Assembly: GCF_014648915.1 (NCBI RefSeq)
Contig: NZ_BMSA01000017.1
Span: forward strand, 62,001-126,000
Direction of reading: 5' to 3'
DNA from: Streptomyces phaeofaciens
Lineage (GTDB): Bacteria; Actinomycetota; Actinomycetes; Streptomycetales; Streptomycetaceae
Length of the DNA: 64,000 nucleotides
A program made the translations under genes and the position numbers. Every line of letters starts with the position of its first letter. The stretch's first letter is position 1. Below are positions 40,748 through 48,808 of this stretch, one piece after another. The notes beneath the pieces are model-generated. The model was not told where the DNA came from and did no database searches. It saw nothing but the letters and a program-made list of their open reading frames with translations.

Positions 40748-42439
40748 ATGTCACAGACCAACAGCCCGCTGCCCCGCGAGGTCGCCGACGCGTACGTCGA
40801 CGACCTCATCGCCCTCGACCCGGTCACCGGTACCTTCCTCGGCGCGCCGGAGAGTTCCGGCCGGCTGCCCGACTACTCTCCCGCGGGCCAGGCGGCGCTC
40901 GCGCGGCTCGCGCGGGACACCCTGGCGAAGCTGGCCGAGGCCGAACGGCGGCCCGGCGCGGAGAGTGACATCGAGCGCCGGTGCGCGCGCCTGCTGCGTG
41001 AGCGTCTCACCGCGGAACTCGCCGTGCACGACGCCGACGAGGGGCTGCGCTCGGTCGGCAACATGTCCACGCCGGCCCACCATGTGCGCGAGGTGTTCAC
41101 CGTGACGCCCACGCAGACCGACGCGGACTGGGCGGCGATCGCCGAGCGGCTGCGCGCGGTGCCGGCGGCACTGGCGGGCTACCGGGAGTCCCTGGCGCTC
41201 GGCCTGGAGCGCAAGCTGTACGCGGCGCCCCGCCCGACCGCCACGTTCGTCAAACAGCTCACCGAGTGGTCGGACACGGACGGGGCGGGCCGCGGCTGGT
41301 TCGAGGACTTCGTCGCCCCGGGCCCGGACGCGCTGCGCGCCGAGCTGGACGACGCGGCCCGCGCGGCGACCGCCGCCGTGGTGGAGCTGCGGGACTGGGT
41401 GCGGGACGTGTACGCGCCGACCGTCCAGGACGCGCCGGACACCGTCGGCCGGGAGCGGTACGCCCGCTGGTCGCGCTACTTCAACGGCACCGACCTCGAC
41501 CTGGACGAGGCGTACGCGTACGGCTGGGCGGAGTACCACCGGCTGCTCGGCGAGATGCGCGAGGAGGCCGAGAAGGTCCTGCCCGGCGCGGCCACGCCCT
41601 GGGTGGCGCTCGCGCACCTCGACGAGCACGGCCGGCACATCGAGGGCGTCGACGAGGTCCGCGACTGGCTCCAGGGCCTGATGGACCAGGCGATCGAGAC
41701 GCTCGACGGCACCCACTTCGAACTCGCCGAGCGGGTACGGAAGGTGGAGTCGCGGATCGCCCCCGCGGGCAGCGCGGCGGCCCCGTACTACACGCCTCCG
41801 ACGGAGGACTTCTCCCGGCCGGGCCGCACCTGGCTGCCGACCATGGGGAAGACCCGCTTCCCGGTCTACGACCTCGTCTCGACCTGGTACCACGAGGGCG
41901 TCCCCGGTCACCATCTCCAGCTCGCGCAGTGGGCGCACGTCGCCGGGAACCTCTCCCGCTACCAGGCCACCGTGGGCGGGGTCAGCGCCAACGCGGAGGG
42001 CTGGGCGCTGTACGCGGAGCGCCTGATGGACGAGCTGGGCTTCCTCACGGACGCGGAGCAGCGGCTCGGCTATCTGGACGCGCAGATGATGCGGGCGGTC
42101 CGGGTCATCGTCGACATCGGCATGCATCTGGAGCTGGAGATCCCGGCGGACTCGCCGTTCCACGCCGGCGAGCGCTGGACCCCAGAGCTGGCGCAGGAGT
42201 TCTTCGGCTCGCACAGCAGCCGGCCGGCGGACTTCGTGGAGAGCGAGCTGACCCGCTACCTGAGCATCCCCGGTCAGGCGATCGGCTACAAGCTCGGTGA
42301 ACGGGCTTGGCTGCTGGGCCGGGAGAAGGCCCGCGAGCGCCACGGCGACGCCTTCGACCTCAAGGCCTGGCACATGGCGGCCCTTTCGCAGGGTTCGCTG
42401 GGCCTGGACGACCTGGTGGACGAGCTGGCACAGCTCTGA
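40748..42439 (+). CDS. DUF885 metallopeptidase-like protein
   Basis: A 563-residue DUF885 protein. The zinc-site segments WYHEGVPGHHLQLAQ (HExxxGHH) and ANAEGWALYAERL, about 25 residues later, mark a gluzincin-type peptidase. No signal peptide, so it is cytosolic. The family includes dipeptidyl carboxypeptidase-like enzymes but few are characterised. The ATG at 40748 was chosen over 40739 because the GAGGA ribosome site lies directly at 40739. Only 15 bases separate its stop from that of the convergent rhodanese gene. Confidence 0.9.
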   Translation: MSQTNSPLPREVADAYVDDLIALDPVTGTFLGAPESSGRLPDYSPAGQAALARLARDTLAKLAEAERRPGAESDIERRCARLLRERLTAELAVHDADEGLRSVGNMSTPAHHVREVFTVTPTQTDADWAAIAERLRAVPAALAGYRESLALGLERKLYAAPRPTATFVKQLTEWSDTDGAGRGWFEDFVAPGPDALRAELDDAARAATAAVVELRDWVRDVYAPTVQDAPDTVGRERYARWSRYFNGTDLDLDEAYAYGWAEYHRLLGEMREEAEKVLPGAATPWVALAHLDEHGRHIEGVDEVRDWLQGLMDQAIETLDGTHFELAERVRKVESRIAPAGSAAAPYYTPPTEDFSRPGRTWLPTMGKTRFPVYDLVSTWYHEGVPGHHLQLAQWAHVAGNLSRYQATVGGVSANAEGWALYAERLMDELGFLTDAEQRLGYLDAQMMRAVRVIVDIGMHLELEIPADSPFHAGERWTPELAQEFFGSHSSRPADFVESELTRYLSIPGQAIGYKLGERAWLLGREKARERHGDAFDLKAWHMAALSQGSLGLDDLVDELAQL

Positions 42440-42454
42440 TCCCAGGGCGGCGCG

Positions 42455-42934
42455 TCAGCAGCCGCAGTCGGCCGCGTCCACGGGCGCGGTCAGCGGGTCG
42501 GCGGCGCGCCGCTCGCCGCCCTCCCAGGTCTCGAACGCGAAGCCCTCGCGCACCCAGTACTCGAAGCCGCCGAGCATCTCCTTGACCTGGTAGCCGAGTT
42601 CGGCGAGCGCGAGGGCGGCGCGGGTGGCGCCGTTGCAGCCGGGGCCCCAGCAGTACGTCACCACCGGCACGTCCTTGTCGAGGAGCTGCTCGGCCTGCTC
42701 GGCGATGAGCGCGGTGGGCAGGTGGACGGCGCCGGGGACGTGGCCCTGGTCCCAGGAGGCGGTGGAGCGGGAGTCCAGGACGACGAAGCCCGGGTCGCCG
42801 CCGGCGGCGAGCACCGAGGCCACGTCGGAGACGTCGGCGTGGAAGACGAGGCTCGCGCGGAAGTAGGCGGCGGCCTCGGCGGGGGCGGCGGGGGCGACGC
42901 GCAGGACGGGGTTCACGCTGGTCGTGGCGTTCAT
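42455..42934 (-). CDS. Rhodanese-like sulfurtransferase
   Basis: A 159-residue single-domain rhodanese. Conserved segments are VVLDSRSTASWDQGHVPGAVHLP and the active-site loop YCWGPGCNGATRAA with the sulfur-carrying Cys; a second cysteine in the loop could allow a disulfide. The C-terminus ends ADCGC. The ATG at 42934 follows GGAGAAAGG. It is divergent from an Lrp-type gene at 43057 and may supply persulfide sulfur; the partner is unknown. Confidence 0.9.
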   Translation of the reverse strand: MNATTSVNPVLRVAPAAPAEAAAYFRASLVFHADVSDVASVLAAGGDPGFVVLDSRSTASWDQGHVPGAVHLPTALIAEQAEQLLDKDVPVVTYCWGPGCNGATRAALALAELGYQVKEMLGGFEYWVREGFAFETWEGGERRAADPLTAPVDAADCGC

Positions 42935-43056
42935 CGGGGGCCTTTCTCCGGTGGTGTCCGACACCCGGAAATCTACGGCCGTTGATCATCTTCTTGAAGG
43001 GGTGTTCCACGGCCCGGACCTTGCCTCGCCGGGGATTCCCCTGCTATTCCTCGGTC

Positions 43057-43503
43057 ATGACCGTGTATTCCCCGGACGCCACCGACTGGCGCATCCTCGA
43101 GGTCCTCCAGCGCGAGGGCCGGGCCAGCTTCGCCGATCTGGCGCGGGCCGTGTCGATGTCGGCGAGCGCCGTGACCGAGCGGGTGCGCCGGCTGGAGGAG
43201 GCGGGCGTCATCCAGGGGTACGCCGCCGTGGTGGACCCCGAGCGGCTGGGACTGCCGATCCTGGCGTTCGTGCGGCTGCGCTATCCCAACGGCAACTACA
43301 AGCCGTTCCACGACCTGGTGGCCGTCACACCCGAGATCCTGGAGGCGCACCACGTGACGGGCGACGACTGCTTCGTGATCAAGGTCGCCGCCGGTTCGAT
43401 GCGCCATCTGGAGGAGGTGTCGGGCAAGATCGGCACCCTGGGCTCGGTCACCACGAGCGTCGTGTACTCCTCACCCCTGCCCCGGCGCCCACTGGGCCGC
43501 TAG
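43057..43503 (+). CDS. Lrp/AsnC-family regulator (second)
   Basis: A 148-residue Lrp-type protein: helix-turn-helix at residues 8-55 (DWRILEVLQREGRASFADLARAVSMSASAVTERV) and RAM domain with HHVTGDDCFVIKV. It is divergent from the rhodanese gene, which is its likely target. The ATG at 43057 was chosen because the helix-turn-helix begins eight residues later. The stop lies 9 bases before that of sbcC (convergent). Confidence 0.93.
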   Translation: MTVYSPDATDWRILEVLQREGRASFADLARAVSMSASAVTERVRRLEEAGVIQGYAAVVDPERLGLPILAFVRLRYPNGNYKPFHDLVAVTPEILEAHHVTGDDCFVIKVAAGSMRHLEEVSGKIGTLGSVTTSVVYSSPLPRRPLGR

Positions 43504-43512
43504 GAGGGGGCG

Positions 43513-46500
43513 TCAGGCCCGCTGGCGTACGGTCGAGCCCGACCGGCCCTTCACGACCTCCAGCTGTGCGTGGACGCGCCGCCGCAGATCGGCGACATGG
43601 CTGACGATGCCGACGCTGCGGTCGCGTTCGCGCAGGGAGTCGAGGACGTCGAGGACCTCGTCCAGGGTCTGGTCGTCGAGGCTGCCGAACCCCTCGTCGA
43701 TGAAGAGGGTGTCCAGCCGGACCCCGCCCGCCTCGTCGGTCACCACGTCGGCGAGGCCGAGCGCGAGGGCGAGCGAGGCGAAGAAGGTCTCGCCGCCGGA
43801 CAGCGTCGCGGTGTCCCGCTCCCGTCCGGTCCAGGCGTCGACGACGTGCAGCCCGAGCCCGCTGCGGCCGCGGCCGGCCCGGTCGTCGGAGTGGACGAGG
43901 GTGTAGCGCCCGGACGACATCCGCTGGAGCCGTGCGGTCGCGGCGGCCGCCACCTGTTCCAGCCGGGCCGCCAGGACGTACGCCTCCAGCCGCATCTTGC
44001 GTTCGTTGTCGGCGGAGGTGCCCGCGGTGAGCCCGGCCAGACGGGCCACCCGGTCGTACTCGTCGCGCAGCGGCGCGAGCCGTCGCACACCGTCGGACGC
44101 GCGCGCGGAGAGCCGGTCGAGTTCGGCGCAGCGGCGGACGGCCGCGTCCTGGGCGGAGGCGGTCCTGCGCAGCCGTTCGGCCGCCTGCGCCGCGGTCCGT
44201 TCGGCCGTGGCGAGGTCGGCGGGCGGCTGTTCGGCGGCGGCCACCGTGTCCGGTTCGGCGAGGACCGCGCGCACGGCGGCCTCCTCGGACTGCCAGGCGT
44301 CCAGGCGCCGTTGCAGCTCGCGGTGGGCGGCGCCGTCGAGGAGGGCGTCGGCCGCCGCCTGCGGGGTGTCGAAGCCGGCCCGGAAGGCGGCTTCGTCGAG
44401 GCGTCCGTCGGCGGCCTTGAGGCGTTCGGCGCTGTCCTCGGCGGCGCGGGCGGAGTCGGCCGCGGCGGTGAGCAGCGCGGCCCGCCGCTCCAGCTGGGCG
44501 GCGCGCGCGGCCACGCTCTGCGCGGCGCCCCGGGCCTGTGCCAGCTCCTCCTCCAGCGCGGTCCGCTCCCGGTCCAGCCGCTCACGGTGGCCGACCCGGG
44601 AGGCGGCCCGGACGGCGGCGTCGCGCTGGGCCGCCGTGCGCCGCTGGTGCTCCTGCTCGGCGCGGCGCAGCTCCTCGCGGACGGAGTGCAGCGCGGAGGC
44701 GTCCCGCCGCGCCCGCACATGGTCGCGCTCCAGTTCCCCGGCCTCCGCGGCGAGCGCCTCGGCCGGGGTGTCGCCGGCCTCGGCGGCCGCGGCGGCCAGC
44801 TCCTGCCGCAGGTCGCCCAGGCGCCGCAGGTCGCGGCCGTGCCGCTCCTCGGCGTCCTGGTGCGCGGCGAGGGCCTGTTCCTCGGCCTCGCGGTCGACGT
44901 GCCCGGCGTCCTTGCGGGCCGGGGCGGGGTGCTCGGTGGCGCCGCAGACCGCGCACGGTTCCCCGGCGGTGAGGTGCGCGGCCAGTTCGGCGGCGATGCC
45001 GTCGAGGCGCTGTTCCTTGAGGTCCAGCCAGCGGCCGCGGGCGTCGAGCGCGGCCTGCTCCGAGGCGCGGGCCCGCTCCCGGGCCTCGTCGGTCTCGCCG
45101 GTCAGCCGGTCCCGCAGCCGGGCGGCCCGCAGCCGCCGCTGCGCGGGCTCGATCCGGACGGCCAGCTGTTCGGCGCGGGTGGCGGACTCCTGCGCGGACT
45201 CGATCCCGGCCTGGAGCGCGGCACGGATCGCGTCCCAGTCGGCCAGCCAGCCCTCGCTCTCCGTCAGGACGTCCGCATCGGCCCGTTCCTGCCGGTCCAG
45301 GTCCGCCCGCTCGGCGACCAGCGCGGCCAGCCGCCGCTCGCCGCGCCGGGCCGACTCCAGCCCGCCGAGCTCCTCGGCGGCCCGGCGCGCGGCCGTGGCG
45401 AGGCCGGCGGCACCGGCCTCCGCGAACCGCTCGGGCAGAGCGGCACGCGCGCGTGCCTCGGCACCGGCCGCCCGCCGGTGCTCGGCGTCGGCGGCCTCCC
45501 GCAGCTCCAGCGCGGGCGCCACCGCCTCCGCCTTGCGCGACCGGTCCAGCCGCGCCCGTGCCTCCTGGTGGGCCCCGGCCCGCTCCTCCAGCCGCCGGGC
45601 CCGCTCCCGCGCCTCACCGAACCGCCCCTGCAACCGGGCGAGTTCGCGTACGTCGTCCAGGGCGCGCTCGGCGGCGGCCTGCGCGGACTCGGCGGCGAGG
45701 CGGCCGCACTCGGCGACCGTCAGGCGCTCGCGGGCGTCGCTGCGGGCCAGGGCGGCCGCGCCCAGCACGGCCTCGGCCAGCCCCGGTTCGCCGGGGGTCA
45801 GCTCGGGCGGCTCCATGGTGTCCCCGGCGGCCTGGTGCATCCGGTGCGCGTCGGCGAGCAGCGCGGCGTCGCCCTCGCGCACACGGGCCTCGGCGGTGCG
45901 GCGGCGCTCGGCGAGCCGCTTCTCGACCTCGGCGAAGCGCCGGGTGTCGAAGAGGCGGCCCAGCAGCTTGCCGCGGGCCTCGGCGTCGGCGCGCAGGAAG
46001 CGGGCGAAGTCGCCCTGGGGCAACAGCACGACCTGGCAGAACTGCTCACGGCTCATGCCGAGCAGCTGGGTGATCTCCTCGCCGATCTCCTGGTGGGAGC
46101 GGCTGAGGTCCTTCCAGGCGCCGACGGTCGCGTCGTGTTCGCGCAGCCAGGTCTGGGCCTTGTCGACGATCGTGCCCGTGCCGCGCTTCTTGGGCCGCTC
46201 GTGGGGCGGCTGCCGGGTGATCTCCAGCCGGCGTCCGGCGACGGTGAGGTCGAGGGTGACCTCGGTACGGGTGCCGGGCGCGGCATGGTCGCTGCGCAGG
46301 GTGAGGCCCTGGCCGTTCTGCCGGGCGCCGGGGACGGAGCCGTACAGCGCGTAGCAGACGGCGTCCAGGACGGAGGTCTTGCCGGCGCCCGTCGGGCCGT
46401 GCAGCAGGAAGAGCCCGGCGGTGGACAGCTCGTCGAAGTCGACGTGCTGGGAGCCGCCGAACGGGCCGAAGGCCGTCAGGTCGAGCCGGTGCAGCCTCAT
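43513..46500 (-). CDS. sbcC: SbcC, ATPase subunit of the SbcCD nuclease
   Basis: A 995-residue SMC-like protein: N-terminal half-ATPase with Walker A LHGPTGAGKTSVLDAV (about residue 33-48), a long coiled coil broken near residue 515 by the zinc hook CAVC (in GEPCAVCGATEHPAP), a returning coil, and a C-terminal half with Walker B VRLDTLFIDEGFGSLD. SbcCD opens hairpins and clips DNA ends blocked by protein, and removes palindrome structures. It lies 4 bases downstream of sbcD. It has typical length. Confidence 0.96.
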   Translation of the reverse strand: MRLHRLDLTAFGPFGGSQHVDFDELSTAGLFLLHGPTGAGKTSVLDAVCYALYGSVPGARQNGQGLTLRSDHAAPGTRTEVTLDLTVAGRRLEITRQPPHERPKKRGTGTIVDKAQTWLREHDATVGAWKDLSRSHQEIGEEITQLLGMSREQFCQVVLLPQGDFARFLRADAEARGKLLGRLFDTRRFAEVEKRLAERRRTAEARVREGDAALLADAHRMHQAAGDTMEPPELTPGEPGLAEAVLGAAALARSDARERLTVAECGRLAAESAQAAAERALDDVRELARLQGRFGEARERARRLEERAGAHQEARARLDRSRKAEAVAPALELREAADAEHRRAAGAEARARAALPERFAEAGAAGLATAARRAAEELGGLESARRGERRLAALVAERADLDRQERADADVLTESEGWLADWDAIRAALQAGIESAQESATRAEQLAVRIEPAQRRLRAARLRDRLTGETDEARERARASEQAALDARGRWLDLKEQRLDGIAAELAAHLTAGEPCAVCGATEHPAPARKDAGHVDREAEEQALAAHQDAEERHGRDLRRLGDLRQELAAAAAEAGDTPAEALAAEAGELERDHVRARRDASALHSVREELRRAEQEHQRRTAAQRDAAVRAASRVGHRERLDRERTALEEELAQARGAAQSVAARAAQLERRAALLTAAADSARAAEDSAERLKAADGRLDEAAFRAGFDTPQAAADALLDGAAHRELQRRLDAWQSEEAAVRAVLAEPDTVAAAEQPPADLATAERTAAQAAERLRRTASAQDAAVRRCAELDRLSARASDGVRRLAPLRDEYDRVARLAGLTAGTSADNERKMRLEAYVLAARLEQVAAAATARLQRMSSGRYTLVHSDDRAGRGRSGLGLHVVDAWTGRERDTATLSGGETFFASLALALGLADVVTDEAGGVRLDTLFIDEGFGSLDDQTLDEVLDVLDSLRERDRSVGIVSHVADLRRRVHAQLEVVKGRSGSTVRQRA

Positions 46501-46504
46501 CGGG

Positions 46505-47665
46505 TCACCTCACCTCCTTCACCGTGTCGTCCGCGCGGACCGCGTCGAAGGCGTCCCGCAGCACACCCTGCTCGCGCGCGTCGGGCCCGGCCCCGCGCAC
46601 ATGGGCCACGAAGTCCTCGGCGATCTCCTGGTCGCCGCGGCCGGCGAGCCGCCGGGCGTACGACACGTCGGGTTCGCCCGGGGCCCGCTCGGGGGCGAAG
46701 ACCAGGCTGAGGGTGTGCGGGAAGCGGTCGGTGAGCCGGGCCATCGGGTCGGCCGGGCGGACGGCGTCGGTGAGCGTGGCCTCGACCCAGGCGTCCTCGT
46801 GGCGCGCGAGGGCGGGATCGGCGAGCAGCTCCTCCAGGGTGCCGCGGATCCGGGCGAGCGCGCGCGGCACCGGGCAGTCGATCCGCTCGGCGGCCAGGGA
46901 GCCGTCCCCGCCCAGGTCGACCAGCCACATCGTCTTGCGGTGCTCGCTCTCGGAGAAGGAGTACGGCAGCGGGGAGCCGGAGTAGCGGACACGCTCGGTG
47001 AGGGTCTGGGAGCCGTGGAGGTGGCCGAGGGCCACGTAGTCGACGCCGTCGAAGACCCCGGCGGGGACGGCGGCGACCCCGCCGACCGTGATGTCGCGCT
47101 CGCTGTCGCTGGGCTCGCCGCCGGTGACGAAGGCATGGGCGAGGACGACGGAGCGGGTGCCGGGCGCGCGGGTCGCGAGGTCGGCGCGGACCCGGTCCAT
47201 GGCGGCGGCGAGCACGCTCTCGTGGCCGGCCCGCTCCACCCCGAACTCGTCCTTCACCAGGGCGGGTTCGAGGTACGGCAGGCCGTAGAAGGCCACGTCG
47301 CCGTGGGCGTCGGCGAGCATCACGGGCGTCCCGGCCGCCGCCGGGCTGGTGCGCAGATGGATGCCGGCGCGGCCGATGAGTCCCGCTCCGACGCCGAGCC
47401 GGCGGGCGGAGTCGTGGTTCCCGGAGATCATGACCGTCGGCACCCCGAGGGCGGCGAGCCGGTGCAGGGCGTCGTCGAACAGTTCGACCGCGGCGAGCGG
47501 CGGCACGGCACGGTCGTACACGTCGCCGGAGACGACCACGGCGTCGACCTCGCGCTCGCGCACGGTCGTGATCAGCCGGTCGATGAACTCGGCCTGGGCG
47601 CCGAGCATGCTCACCCGGTGGAAGGCCCGGCCCAGATGCCAGTCGGAGGTGTGCAGCAGTCTCAA
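46505..47665 (-). CDS. sbcD: SbcD, nuclease subunit of SbcCD
   Basis: A 386-residue Mre11-type metallophosphoesterase nuclease: HTSDWHLGRAFH, VVVSGDVYDR, MISGNHDS and ALGHLHGSQ carry the two-metal site, with a C-terminal capping region. The start is TTG at 47665, chosen because MRLLHTSDWH is the conserved opening. sbcD and sbcC form a two-gene operon. It is divergent from the phospho-signalling cluster beginning at 48012. Confidence 0.95.
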   Translation of the reverse strand: MRLLHTSDWHLGRAFHRVSMLGAQAEFIDRLITTVREREVDAVVVSGDVYDRAVPPLAAVELFDDALHRLAALGVPTVMISGNHDSARRLGVGAGLIGRAGIHLRTSPAAAGTPVMLADAHGDVAFYGLPYLEPALVKDEFGVERAGHESVLAAAMDRVRADLATRAPGTRSVVLAHAFVTGGEPSDSERDITVGGVAAVPAGVFDGVDYVALGHLHGSQTLTERVRYSGSPLPYSFSESEHRKTMWLVDLGGDGSLAAERIDCPVPRALARIRGTLEELLADPALARHEDAWVEATLTDAVRPADPMARLTDRFPHTLSLVFAPERAPGEPDVSYARRLAGRGDQEIAEDFVAHVRGAGPDAREQGVLRDAFDAVRADDTVKEVR

Positions 47666-48011
47666 GAAAACGCTCCGGCCCGCATGTCTCCCCCGCCCGT
47701 GCCCTCGGAACCGGCACCGGCCGGTCCGGGCTCTCCGTCACCTCGGACCACGCTAACGCCTGGCGGCCCGTGCTCCCTCATCGGCCACAGTCTGCCATCG
47801 CGGCCGTCGGCTCCGGTCGGTCTGTCCGCTTCGTGGCATGCCCGTCCCCCTGGACAGACGAACAGACGGACAGACCGGTTGACCGGTCTCGATCGAACAG
47901 GACCGGAACAGGTTCGGTGACTTTCGGACAATGTGAGAAGAAGCGCTCCGTCGTGTACGGGTGCGCTCCTACATTGGCTCCCTGTTTTGGGTGGGAACAC
48001 GGGGGAACAGC
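47666..48011. promoter_or_regulatory. Divergent region between sbcD and the kinase-phosphatase cluster
   Basis: No gene is supported here. AGACCGGT (47870-47877) and ACCGGTCT (47880-47887) form an 8-bp-arm palindrome, preceded by three 8-bp-spaced ACAGAC boxes (47852-47872). These are the best operator candidates for the cluster. GGGGGAA at 48002-48008 is the ribosome site of the first gene. Confidence 0.5.
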
Positions 48012-48404
48012 ATGGATCCGGTGACGGCCGTGGCCGCGGCAGGCGTGGCGCTCGTGGCCAAGGGAGCACTCGAATCGGCGGGCCAGGAGGCCGGCCGGTC
48101 AGGCTGGAACGGCGGGGCGCGGCTCGTCGAGCGCATCCGCGCACGGTTCCGCGGCAACGCGGACGCCGAAGGGGCGCTGGACCGGGTGACCGGCACGCCC
48201 GACGACGAGGACGCCCGGCAGACCCTGGAACGGCAGCTCGCCGCCCACATGCTGCTCGACCCGGACTTCGAGACCGAGATCCGGCGGCTGGTCGACGAGG
48301 CCGTGGCGGCACGGGGCGGGGCACAGATCAGCGCGGCGCTGATCAAGAACGCCCAGGTGTTCAACGGCAAGGTCGAGGTCCAGGGGGACTGGAAGACGTC
48401 GTAG
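48012..48404 (+). CDS. Small helical protein with amyloid-like C-terminal motif
   Basis: A 130-residue protein of unknown function. An N-terminal Ala/Gly/Val-rich helix (TAVAAAGVALVAKGALE) precedes a charged helical domain to about residue 100. The last ~25 residues (AALIKNAQVFNGKVEVQGDW) are beta-prone with the pattern N-x-x-V-x-x-G. A similar pattern occurs at residues 107-130 of the next gene's product. Bacterial amyloid-signalling pairs have this layout, with an effector C-terminal motif echoed near the N-terminus of the receptor, so an effector role is possible but unproven. The ATG is at 48012. Confidence 0.75.
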   Translation: MDPVTAVAAAGVALVAKGALESAGQEAGRSGWNGGARLVERIRARFRGNADAEGALDRVTGTPDDEDARQTLERQLAAHMLLDPDFETEIRRLVDEAVAARGGAQISAALIKNAQVFNGKVEVQGDWKTS

Positions 48405-48808
48405 CGGCGTCGACCGTCCACCGGGGCGGCGGAGGTCGTGGCGATGCCGCCCGTGCGCACGGGCGGCGGACGGCGTGGCGATGTCCACCGTCCGCCGGGG
48501 CGCGGGCGTCGTGGCGGCGTCGGCCCCGCCCGCCGGGCCGGGTGGGCGTCGCAGCGGCGTCGGTCCCGTCCGCCGGACACGGGCCGGGCCGGGTCGGGCC
48601 GTCCATGCCGTCGTCCTGGTGGCGGGCGCCGTCCCGGAACGCCGTCCGCGCGCCGTCTCCGTACGCCGTGATGTTCGTCCGGTCCGTGCCCCGTTCCCGG
48701 CCGGGCACGGCGTGCCCCGGGGGTCCGGCGCCGCGCCCCGTGCGGGCACGCGCGCCGCCCCCGCCCTCCCACCGACCGCACCGCCGATCCGAAGGCCGAA
48801 GACCCAGC
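48405..48808. repeat. GC-rich gap with degenerate ~35-bp repeats
   Basis: Between the first two cluster genes lie about four diverged copies of a unit resembling GTGGCGATGTCCACCGTCCG followed by CCGGGG (48438-48580). The rest to 48808 has no recognisable signal. The frame of the next gene stays open through it, but composition (Arg/Pro/Gly-rich) and lack of a ribosome site argue against coding. Confidence 0.5.

Noticed and set aside
43570..46710. 1046-residue plus-strand frame
   Set aside because: It is antisense to sbcC, whose motifs are intact; the frame is Gly/Arg/Pro-rich with no domain.
48405..48808. N-terminal extension of the 778-residue protein through the repeat gap
   Set aside because: The frame is open but Arg/Pro/Gly-rich, has no ribosome site, and consists of degenerate repeats.
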